A DNA stretch of 64,000 bases from Cohnella endophytica. GTDB taxonomy: Bacteria; Bacillota; Bacilli; Paenibacillales; Paenibacillaceae. Below the pieces are notes generated by a model. The model was not told where the DNA came from, searched no databases, and was given only the letters and a program-made list of their open reading frames with translations. The number at the start of each line of letters is the position of its first letter. Position 1 is the stretch's first letter. Where the stretch lies: positions 620,001 to 684,000 of the forward strand of contig NZ_RBZM01000002.1 in NCBI RefSeq assembly GCF_003628305.1, read 5' to 3'. Made by a program: the position numbers and the translations under genes. Below are positions 1-7,334 of the stretch, piece by piece.

Positions 1-721
1 AGTTCTCGATGCTCCGATAATCATTGTAGCTGTAATACCAGGTGCTCGTCGTATCGTCCAGTTCGTGCCAACTCGTATAATCCGGTAGCACGTTATTCGC
101 TTTGGCGAACGTGAAGAAAGAACGGTAAGCCGCGCTATTGTAATGTTCGAAGTTCGGACCTACGATCTTCGCACTGGGATCGATCGAACGAATCAATTGA
201 AATACCGTCTTCCAGTCGTTCTGGAAATTCGTAAGCTTGGTACCGGAGTTGCCATACCAGATCCAATCCGGTTCGTTAAACGGCACGTAGAGAAATTTCG
301 TCCTGTTCGCGTTATTTTTCACTTGATTGGCGATCGTCGTCACTTTGTTCAAGTAATCCGAGAAAGTATTCGGATAAGGCCACTGCGCATAAATATCCTG
401 CATGTAAATCTGAACGTATTTACCGCCCGTTCTGAACCATTTGTCTGCCACGACGAACGCATCGCCTCCGGAATGCTGCAAGCCTCCGGGAGCCATCTGT
501 CCGGTCATGTCAAGTGAATTAAGCCCGGTCAAGTTGGAATCCGAAGGGGTCGAATTGTCAGCGAGCCCATAGAGGAAGCCGGTTGCGCCATGGAGCGGGG
601 CACCGGTGGACGAGCCTAGATCGGCGGTCATGACGGGATTAGCCGCGAAGCTTGCCGACGGCAATACAAACAACAAACAGGTGAAAAGCGCCAGCGTAAA
701 TACCAACAATCTTTTCTTCAT
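1..721 (-). CDS. Secreted clan GH-A glycoside hydrolase (GH39-like), C-terminus outside window
   Basis: The gene starts at an ATG at 721 behind a GGAGG ribosome site and stays open to the left edge, giving 240 N-terminal residues. Residues 1-26 form a signal peptide ending ASFA, so the enzyme is exported. The sequence then has the look of a retaining TIM-barrel hydrolase: the FNEPDW motif at about 148-153 carries the Asn-Glu pair of clan GH-A, with Glu150 as the likely acid/base. The surroundings resemble GH39-type enzymes, but the nucleophile strand and any binding modules lie outside the window, so family and substrate are open. It is the last gene seen in the minus-strand run starting with the histidine kinase at 13.2 kb, right after a foldase, and probably acts outside the cell to release oligosaccharides for the importer at 3.9-7.1 kb. 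Confidence 0.75.
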   Translation of the reverse strand, partial: MKKRLLVFTLALFTCLLFVLPSASFAANPVMTADLGSSTGAPLHGATGFLYGLADNSTPSDSNLTGLNSLDMTGQMAPGGLQHSGGDAFVVADKWFRTGGKYVQIYMQDIYAQWPYPNTFSDYLNKVTTIANQVKNNANRTKFLYVPFNEPDWIWYGNSGTKLTNFQNDWKTVFQLIRSIDPSAKIVGPNFEHYNSAAYRSFFTFAKANNVLPDYTSWHELDDTTSTWYYSYNDYRSIEN

Positions 722-814
722 TAGAAAACCTCCGCTTCTTAATTAATGAATTGCCTTTCGTCGAAGCCTATCAACGCTCCTCTCCCATGCCTCACCCCCT
801 TTCAAACTCTCTTA

Positions 815-1756
815 TTAATCGAGATTAATAATCAAGCCGGGCAGCTCTTCGGACATAAACTTGGCCTCTATGCTCCGGACGTAACTTTCCTTGAGCATTT
901 CTGTGGCTTCGTCATAAGTAATCGTGGATTTTCGGTTAATCCTAATCACGTAATAGCCCCCTTCCGCTTCGAGAGGCTTGCTTATTTCATTCAAGGGCAG
1001 CATAAGAATGTCGTCGTGAATATCCGAGTCGATCTCATATAGGGGAACATCGGTAAGGAGTCCTTTTTCACCACGGGTTACGGGCAGATCCGAATATTCT
1101 GCGGCGAGATCCGCGAAGCTTCCTCCGTCCCTCAACTTCTCGGCGACTTCTTCCGCACGCGCCAAGGCTTCCGCTTTCGTACGGATTTGCGAATCTTTCG
1201 GCACATTTGCAATGAAGATTCGGTTCAGATCGAATCTATCGAAGTAATGCCGGTCGGCGTTCAACTTATAATCCCGCTTCAGATCCTCGATTTTTAAGGT
1301 GCTTTTCAAATACAGATCTCCATAAATTTGATTCTCGTAAAATCGGATCGCCTCGGCTTCCGTCAGGCGTAAAGCAAGCATACGATCTTGCAAGCTTTCT
1401 CCGTTCGAACTGAAGATTGACGCATATTGCTTTTTGAACTCTTCCCATTGTTTTTCCGCATTCGCTCGTTGGTCCCCCCTCTCCATGTTTCTGCCCCGTG
1501 CCGCCAGTATCTCGAATGCGATATTTTGAAGCACTGCCGTCCTATTGAATTTGGGATCTTCGAGTTGACCGGCAATCCCCGGCGTATAGAGCTGCATGAT
1601 CCTGAGGTAAGCATCATGCTCCTTCTTCCCGATCGTGCCCCCTTCATATTCGGCTATCGTCTTGTCATCCTTGGGCAACCCTATCGAAAGAGAAAAAATC
1701 CCGACTACCGCTATCGCGCAAAAACCGACAACGATTCCGACTTGCCGTAGCTTCAC
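815..1756 (-). CDS. Membrane-anchored parvulin-type peptidyl-prolyl isomerase (PrsA/SurA-like)
   Basis: I chose the GTG at 1756 because a GGGGGAGG ribosome site lies just upstream and the product (313 aa) then begins directly with a membrane anchor (residues about 5-25). A longer reading back to 1885 adds a non-membrane stretch and overlaps the chemoreceptor gene. The anchor lacks a lipobox cysteine, unlike PrsA. The middle is charged and helical, and the C-terminal half (about 180-285) resembles a PpiC rotamase domain, with the family pattern of a 'GGSFADLAAEYS' helix, 'RGEKGLL', and 'GYYVIRI' near the end. Proteins of this kind help exported proteins fold at the outer face of the membrane. 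It sits between the chemoreceptor and the secreted glycosidase, so that enzyme may be its client; this is inference. Confidence 0.8.
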   Translation of the reverse strand: MKLRQVGIVVGFCAIAVVGIFSLSIGLPKDDKTIAEYEGGTIGKKEHDAYLRIMQLYTPGIAGQLEDPKFNRTAVLQNIAFEILAARGRNMERGDQRANAEKQWEEFKKQYASIFSSNGESLQDRMLALRLTEAEAIRFYENQIYGDLYLKSTLKIEDLKRDYKLNADRHYFDRFDLNRIFIANVPKDSQIRTKAEALARAEEVAEKLRDGGSFADLAAEYSDLPVTRGEKGLLTDVPLYEIDSDIHDDILMLPLNEISKPLEAEGGYYVIRINRKSTITYDEATEMLKESYVRSIEAKFMSEELPGLIINLD

Positions 1757-1826
1757 TGAATCCTCCCCCTTCAGGAAAGCATTTATTATATTCGTACAAT
1801 AGTTAGCTTCTCTGTTATTTGCTATT

Positions 1827-3875
1827 CTACCTACGAGAACGAGACTGCACCTCGTCCTCGATCGTAAATTCGGAGATTTCCGCATCCAAGTCGGACGCTA
1901 AACGTTGCAATCTTACCGCCAGCTCTTGAAGTCGGCCCGATTCCGATACTTGTTCATCGATGTTAGCCGATACTTCTTCGGTCGTCGCCGCCGTCTCTTC
2001 CGCGATCGCGGATATATTCCCGATCGTCGAAATCGTGTCCTCCTTGGAGCGCAGCACGCGCCTTAGCGATTCGTTTACGCCCCCTAAGCTTTCGGATACG
2101 TTGGCCATCGAATGAAAGATCGTCTTGAAAGATTGTTCCGTATTCCGGACGGCTTCTAGTTGCTGCGCGAGAATCGCGCTCGCATCGTTCGCGTCTCTTA
2201 CGGTAGCTTCCGTTTTTCCTTTTATGGCGTTTACGATATCGTTAATCATTTTGGCGGATTCGATCGACTGTTGCGCCAATCTCTTCACTTCGTTCGCGAC
2301 GACCGCGAACCCCTTGCCTGCCTGCCCTGCCCGAGCTGCCTCGATCGAAGCATTGAGCGCCAGAATATTCGTCTGAGCGGATATCTCGAACATGATTTTC
2401 GTGATCTTCTGGATCTCGTTCATGTCTTGATCGAGATCATTAATGTCCGCAATGATCTTCGAAGATACCGCGTACGTTTCTTTCGTTTTCTCGTTTAACG
2501 TATTTACGGATACGAGCGCTTCTTCGCTAAGCTGCTTCGTGTCCGCCACGATATGGTCTACTTGGACATTCTGTTCCTCGACCCTGGTAATATTGTCGGA
2601 TAGCAGCTCTAATAATTGGACGCCTTCGGATATGTCGTCCGCTTGTTTCGTCGAGCCGATGGCGATGTCTTGAATGGTCTCCCCTAGTTGCAAGGAGCTT
2701 GCATGGGAACGCTTGACCGAAGTCGCGATTTCTTCCGAGCTATGTAGCACGTTCGAGGCGGACGCATTGACTTGCCTAACGAGCACGCTAATATTCCCGA
2801 GCATATCGTTGAAATTCGAGATCACGTCGGCGATCTCGTCTTTGCCGGAGTCCGCTACCCTGAGGGCTAAGTTGCCGCCCTTCGCCCCTTTCATCAGCCT
2901 CACCAATTTCCCTAACGGAGACGAAAGGCTATTCGTTATGGCGAACGCCAATAACACCGCAATAACGGCGCAGATCGCAACGCTCCATACGATTGCGTTC
3001 CGAATACTGTTGGATTCCGATTGAAGAAAAGAGTATGGAATAGCGGCTACGATTTTCCAATCAGAGCCCGTGATCGCGGCCGCGGCTACGAGCTGCTTAC
3101 GATGATCGATCAAAGAATCGAATAAAAGCTCGGAGTCCTTAAGCTTGCCAACGAGCTCGTCGCTTCTGAAGATTTGTCCGAACAGCGATTCCGAATCATT
3201 GCTCGCAATGACGATCCCTTGCCCGTCCAATAGGATCATGGACGATCCCTCGCCGATGCTCACGTCGCGGATCGCTTCCGAGAAAAGTCCCGGATTAATG
3301 AATAAGATGACTTGTCCAAGCTTGCTTCCGTCATCCAAAGATACGATATTTCTGGCTGATACCAACTGGTCGGATCCATCCGCGGCTTTAATGAGCGCCA
3401 TAATCATTTGTCCCTTGGAATCGTCCAGCCGGGACTTGATCGTCGCGGCGCCTTCTTCCGATATCGTCTGCGACCGGGCTTGCGTCTGCCCGATGGTCTC
3501 GCCGTCGCTGATCGCAATGAGAATATTTGAAATATAGGGACTAGCGGTCATTTTCTCCGACAGTAAACCTGCGATCCGCTTATTCCGTTCCAACTGCTTA
3601 AGCTCGTCGACATCGGCGGATTGTCCGATTCCCTTCTGAACGTCGTTGGAAATATAGATCTCTTTCATAATCGAGTCGAATTTAAGCACTTCCGAGCTCA
3701 AATTGTTACCGATTTGATTGACCAGCTCCAAAGAATAAGAGGTCATTTTCGACTTGATCGCGGCGCTTGACTTGTGAATGGAAAGATAACCGGTAAACAC
3801 GAGAGGAATTAATGCAATGCACATGAAGGATACGATGAGCCGCGTCCGAATGCTAACGAGTCTTAGAAAGTTCAC
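1827..3875 (-). CDS. Methyl-accepting chemotaxis protein with dCache-like sensor
   Basis: The GTG at 3875 is preceded by AGGGGG at a 9-base spacing; an ATG at 3896 is the alternative. The product is about 682 aa: a first membrane helix (about 11-30), an extracellular domain of about 250 residues typical of dCache-type ligand sensors, a second helix (about 290-315), a HAMP domain with 'GKDEIADVISNFN', and a long coiled-coil signalling domain. The kinase-control hairpin tip is canonical ('ALNASIEAARAG', 'GKGFAVVANEVKRLAQ'). No CheR-binding pentapeptide is visible at the C-terminus. It begins 23 bases after the permease stop, so it is probably co-expressed with the sugar importer and should couple the imported sugar, or its loaded binding protein, to swimming behaviour. 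Confidence 0.92.
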   Translation of the reverse strand: MNFLRLVSIRTRLIVSFMCIALIPLVFTGYLSIHKSSAAIKSKMTSYSLELVNQIGNNLSSEVLKFDSIMKEIYISNDVQKGIGQSADVDELKQLERNKRIAGLLSEKMTASPYISNILIAISDGETIGQTQARSQTISEEGAATIKSRLDDSKGQMIMALIKAADGSDQLVSARNIVSLDDGSKLGQVILFINPGLFSEAIRDVSIGEGSSMILLDGQGIVIASNDSESLFGQIFRSDELVGKLKDSELLFDSLIDHRKQLVAAAAITGSDWKIVAAIPYSFLQSESNSIRNAIVWSVAICAVIAVLLAFAITNSLSSPLGKLVRLMKGAKGGNLALRVADSGKDEIADVISNFNDMLGNISVLVRQVNASASNVLHSSEEIATSVKRSHASSLQLGETIQDIAIGSTKQADDISEGVQLLELLSDNITRVEEQNVQVDHIVADTKQLSEEALVSVNTLNEKTKETYAVSSKIIADINDLDQDMNEIQKITKIMFEISAQTNILALNASIEAARAGQAGKGFAVVANEVKRLAQQSIESAKMINDIVNAIKGKTEATVRDANDASAILAQQLEAVRNTEQSFKTIFHSMANVSESLGGVNESLRRVLRSKEDTISTIGNISAIAEETAATTEEVSANIDEQVSESGRLQELAVRLQRLASDLDAEISEFTIEDEVQSRSRR

Positions 3876-3898
3876 GTCGTCATACCCCCTGAGCATAC

Positions 3899-4735
3899 TT
3901 AACCTTTCACGGCAGAGCCTACGGTCAAGGCTTTCTCTACTTGATCGCCGAGTACAAGATAAAGGACAATCATCGGAATACTCGATAGAACCATCGCGGC
4001 ACCCATAGGGCCCCATTCCGTCGAAAACTGTCCCGAGAAGGATAATAAGCCTGTCGGCAAAGTTTTGTGCGCCTGATCGGTAATCAAGATTAACGCCAGC
4101 GGAAATTCGTTCCACACGCTCAAGAAAGCGAAGATCGTAACGGTCGCAACTGCAGGCTTGACCAAGGGCAGCATGATTTGCATGAATATGCGATAAATAT
4201 TCGCGCCGTCCATATAAGCCGATTCCTCGATTTCCACCGGAATCGTCCGAAAGAAGCCGTAGAAAATTAAGCTAGAGAAGCTCAAATTAAACGCAACGTA
4301 AGGTACAATCAAAGCGCTATAGCTATTCGCGATCCCGATATCCCTCATCAGGACGGCTAGCGGGATCAAAATGACTTGCGTAGGAATGAAAAGACCGAGC
4401 AACAAATATGAATACGTCGCGCCTTTTAAGCGCCATTCCAATCGGGCTGCCGCATAAGCGAACATGAGTGAGAACGCCAGAATGAAAACGATCGAGGCGA
4501 CGGAAACGATAAGGCTGTTCTTGAAATAACGCGCGATATCGAATTGCGTAATGGCTTGAACGTAGTTATGGAAACGCAGGTGCATGGGAAAGCCTAGCGG
4601 ATTCGTATAGAAGATTTCGTCGTTATTCTTCAGCGAGAAAAATAATAGATACACCAACGGGTACAGAGAGATAAGGAAATAAATCCATAGGAACGACTGG
4701 AACAGTACGCTTCTAGATTTGCCTAGTATTTTCAA
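3899..4735 (-). CDS. Carbohydrate ABC transporter permease (MalG/UgpE type)
   Basis: Inner-membrane subunit of a sugar importer. I prefer the TTG at 4735, which has AAGGTGG five bases upstream, over the TTG at 4750 that directly abuts the preceding stop. The 278-residue product has about six membrane helices and the cytoplasmic EAA loop 'ESAYMDGANIYRIFMQIMLP' that contacts the ATPase. The C-terminus 'TVGSAVKG' is typical of the MalG branch. It follows the partner permease directly and precedes the chemoreceptor. No ATPase gene is present in this operon, so a shared MsmX-type ATPase encoded elsewhere must energise it. Confidence 0.92.
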   Translation of the reverse strand: MKILGKSRSVLFQSFLWIYFLISLYPLVYLLFFSLKNNDEIFYTNPLGFPMHLRFHNYVQAITQFDIARYFKNSLIVSVASIVFILAFSLMFAYAAARLEWRLKGATYSYLLLGLFIPTQVILIPLAVLMRDIGIANSYSALIVPYVAFNLSFSSLIFYGFFRTIPVEIEESAYMDGANIYRIFMQIMLPLVKPAVATVTIFAFLSVWNEFPLALILITDQAHKTLPTGLLSFSGQFSTEWGPMGAAMVLSSIPMIVLYLVLGDQVEKALTVGSAVKG

Positions 4736-4750
4736 TACGTCCACCTTCAA

Positions 4751-5635
4751 TCAATAAGTGAGTCGTTCGCGGGCGATAAATTTGTTGATGATCAGCGTAA
4801 CCAGAAGACATTGCAAGACGAGAGTAACGGCGATCGCGCACCCGTAACCATACTCGTCCAATCGGAATGCCGAACGGGTCATCATGTATGTCAATGTGTA
4901 GGTTGACGTCCCCGGTCCGCCCTTCGTCATGATTTGCATGTGGGCAAAGGCGTTTAATCCGGCGTTAATGCAGAAGATCAGACATATTTTATAGGTTTCC
5001 GCAAGAAGAGGAATCGTTATTTTCATATGGGTTTGGAAAGTCGTAGCCCCGTCGATTTTGGCCGCTTCGTAGAAGTGTTCAGGAATGGACTTGGCGCCCG
5101 CATAGATCAACGCCATCTGATAGCCCATCGATTGCCAGGAAGAAACCATCGTCACGGCTATAATCGAGGTGACGCTCATGCTGGATAACCAGTCTTGCCG
5201 ATAAGAAATGCCCAGCAACTCGAATAATTTGTTAAACAGACCGTATTCCGGGTTATACATCGACAGCCACAACTGGCACACGACGGTTACCGATAATACG
5301 ACGGGAATAAAATACGCTCTGCGTAGGGTATTTCTGCCGAAGGTCTTACCGTTAAGAATCGTTAACGCCATTACCGTTCCCAATCCTAGCTGAAATACGG
5401 TCAATATTAGCGCGAAAATAAATCCGTTACGCAACGAGGTATAGAACAAATCGTCCTTAAACAGTCGCGAGAAGTTTCCAAAGCCGATAAACGTTCCGGC
5501 CGTTATGCCATCCCATTCATAGAAGCTCTTAAGCAACGTGCTGATGAGCGGGTAAGCAACGATCATGCTGAAAGTAAGTACGGCCGGCAGTACGAAGATA
5601 GATGTAGCTACAGGGTTATTCTTAAAGTTTCTCAT
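4751..5635 (-). CDS. Carbohydrate ABC transporter permease (MalF/UgpA type)
   Basis: First permease of the importer at 3.9-7.1 kb, 294 aa. The ATG at 5635 is chosen because GAGGTG lies nine bases upstream; the ATG twelve bases earlier would place that site too close. Six predicted membrane helices; the EAA loop reads 'EAAKIDGATTFQTHMKITIP' (about residues 190-210), and 'TKGGPGTSTYTLTYMMTRSAF' type sequence follows, as in UgpA relatives. It lies 91 bases after the binding-protein gene, with a stem-loop in between that may set expression ratios. Substrate cannot be read from the sequence; the adjacent GH95 gene suggests an oligosaccharide with L-galactose or L-fucose. Confidence 0.92.
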   Translation of the reverse strand: MRNFKNNPVATSIFVLPAVLTFSMIVAYPLISTLLKSFYEWDGITAGTFIGFGNFSRLFKDDLFYTSLRNGFIFALILTVFQLGLGTVMALTILNGKTFGRNTLRRAYFIPVVLSVTVVCQLWLSMYNPEYGLFNKLFELLGISYRQDWLSSMSVTSIIAVTMVSSWQSMGYQMALIYAGAKSIPEHFYEAAKIDGATTFQTHMKITIPLLAETYKICLIFCINAGLNAFAHMQIMTKGGPGTSTYTLTYMMTRSAFRLDEYGYGCAIAVTLVLQCLLVTLIINKFIARERLTY

Positions 5636-5671
5636 CTCGCCATACACCTCAAATCGTCTTCTAGCTGATTA

Positions 5672-5707
5672 GGGAACGCGCCCGATAAACGAACTGAGCG
5701 CGTCCCC
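5672..5707 (-). terminator. Intercistronic stem-loop between binding protein and permease
   Basis: The arms GGGAACGCGC and GCGCGTCCCC pair around a loop of about 16 bases. There is no strong T-run, so it may act as a partial terminator or as an mRNA stabiliser that keeps the binding-protein message more abundant than the permease message. Confidence 0.5.
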
Positions 5708-5726
5708 TTCATGCAAACCCACTATG

Positions 5727-7109
5727 TTATTGCTTCGTCTCTGCTTGGAGCTTATCTACTTCTTTAATGAAGTCGGCAGCGCTTTCCCCTGCAACCAGCT
5801 TCTGCAGCAATTCGCCGAAGCCCGTCGCGAATTTCTTGTTAGGCAAGGAATGTTCTACCGTGCCTTCCACTTTGTAGCTTGGTTTGTTAGCCAGCAGCTT
5901 CTTCGTCATTTCGGGCATTTCAATTTCCGAAGTCAACCCTTCCACGCTGAACGTCGAGTCGATGCGTCCCGCTTTGACGAAGTTGCCTTGAGCGATTTTC
6001 TCGGTAAGAGCGATCGCGATTTGACCTGCGAGCTCCGGATTTTTCACTTTTGCGGATACGGCGATACCGCCCATCTCGGCTGCGCCCGGTCTGTAGTCTT
6101 TGTTCATATCTTCCTTGCCGGCATCTGTAGTCGGATACACGTCCATGAAATCGATATTGCCGATATCGGCTCCGAAATCTTTGACCATTTCGCCGATATC
6201 CCATTCACCGTTAATCAGCATGGCCGTTTTCCCTTGATGGAACATGGCGCGGGCAGTATCGTAGTCGGCGGATGTCGCGCCTTTTTGGAAAATACCCGCT
6301 TTGATGAGCTCCGCCATTTTGCCTATGGCGTCAGCCATCGCCGGATCGGATGCCTTGATCTCTCCGTTGCTCAGAGCGAGCATGCCTTTCGGATGAGCTC
6401 TCATGGCGAACATATCGAAGAACGCGCCGATCGGCCAAGCTTCTTTGGCGAAGATCGGAATCGTCACGATGCCTTTCGCTTTGAACGCTTTAACGGCTTC
6501 GAGCAATTCCGGATAGTTCGTCGGAATTTTCACTCCGTTATCCTGGAATACTTTTTTGTTATAGTAGAGCGGATCGATACCGGCGCCATTGTATGGAATG
6601 GCCCAGATTTTGCCGTCCGTATATTTCAATTGCGTGTCGATCGCATTCTGCGTCATTTTAGTTTTCGAATCAGACGCCTCCCATGCCGACGTTAAATCCA
6701 GAATCGAACCCGTCTGGATAGCGGAGTCGAAATGCTGCGGCTGGATGTTGAAGAAATCGGGCAAGTCGCCGGTTGCGATTCGAGCTTTCAAAGCTTCGCC
6801 GTTATCGTTCAATTGCGGCGTGATTTCGAAAGTAACGTTCGGATAAAGCTTTTTCAACTCCGCGATCGCCCAATCCGCAGGAGCTTTCTCGTCATCCGTC
6901 GAGTAATGGATTTGAAGAGAATAAGTGATCGGCTCGGCTTCCGGGGAAGCGGATTCGGATGGCTTGGCGGATGCCGAGCTTGCCGGAGGTTCGCTGGATT
7001 GCGCAGGCGGAGAAGAAGCATTGTTCTTATTGCTTCCGCAAGCCGCTAACAGGACAACAAGCATGACGGAAAGAATTGCGGAAATCGATTTTTTAACGTT
7101 TTTCGACAT
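5727..7109 (-). CDS. Extracellular sugar-binding lipoprotein of ABC importer
   Basis: The ATG at 7109 has an AGGGGGA ribosome site. The 460-residue product starts with a lipoprotein signal 'VVLLAACGSN' (lipid-carrying Cys24), then a Ser/Pro/Ala-rich linker (about 28-55), then a family 1 solute-binding fold. It is anchored outside the membrane and delivers sugar to the two permeases that follow. Features such as 'GKIWAIPYNGAGIDPLYYNKKVF' type text around residue 150-170 and 'MFHQGKTAMLINGEW' are usual for oligosaccharide-binding proteins of this group. A separate promoter seems to lie just upstream, so it can be expressed apart from the GH95 gene. Confidence 0.92.
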   Translation of the reverse strand: MSKNVKKSISAILSVMLVVLLAACGSNKNNASSPPAQSSEPPASSASAKPSESASPEAEPITYSLQIHYSTDDEKAPADWAIAELKKLYPNVTFEITPQLNDNGEALKARIATGDLPDFFNIQPQHFDSAIQTGSILDLTSAWEASDSKTKMTQNAIDTQLKYTDGKIWAIPYNGAGIDPLYYNKKVFQDNGVKIPTNYPELLEAVKAFKAKGIVTIPIFAKEAWPIGAFFDMFAMRAHPKGMLALSNGEIKASDPAMADAIGKMAELIKAGIFQKGATSADYDTARAMFHQGKTAMLINGEWDIGEMVKDFGADIGNIDFMDVYPTTDAGKEDMNKDYRPGAAEMGGIAVSAKVKNPELAGQIAIALTEKIAQGNFVKAGRIDSTFSVEGLTSEIEMPEMTKKLLANKPSYKVEGTVEHSLPNKKFATGFGELLQKLVAGESAADFIKEVDKLQAETKQ

Positions 7110-7157
7110 GTTCTGACTTCCCCCTTGATTTGGTAAGGTTATTTTGAATCTGTTTTC

Positions 7158-7163
7158 ATTATA
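7158..7163 (-). promoter_or_regulatory. Candidate -10 box for the binding-protein gene
   Basis: A perfect TATAAT on the minus strand lies about 50 bases before the binding-protein start, with a weak -35 (CTTCAA-like) about 17-18 bases upstream. It suggests a promoter inside the GH95-importer run. Sequence pattern only. Confidence 0.45.
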
Positions 7164-7275
7164 GATTTTGAATTTATCGCCTTGAAGGTAATATCCGGGC
7201 ATTAGCAGGCACTTTTCAGGACAAAACGGCGCAAAACGGTCCCGCAAAGACATCGAAACTCCCCTCATAAGAGAA

Positions 7276-7316
7276 CGCCGACCATGCCGCCCCCTTCGCG
7301 GAGGAGCTGGTCGGCG
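7276..7316 (-). terminator. Stem-loop after the GH95 gene
   Basis: Arms CGCCGACCA and TGGTCGGCG pair perfectly around a GC-rich loop, 18 bases beyond the GH95 stop. The T-run after it is poor, so termination may be incomplete. Confidence 0.55.
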
Positions 7317-7334
7317 CCCGTTATTCCATCAAGC

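Noticed and set aside
746-1042. Plus-strand open frames opposite the foldase, chemoreceptor and importer genes
   Set aside because: They mirror real genes on the other strand, lack ribosome sites and have no recognisable domains.
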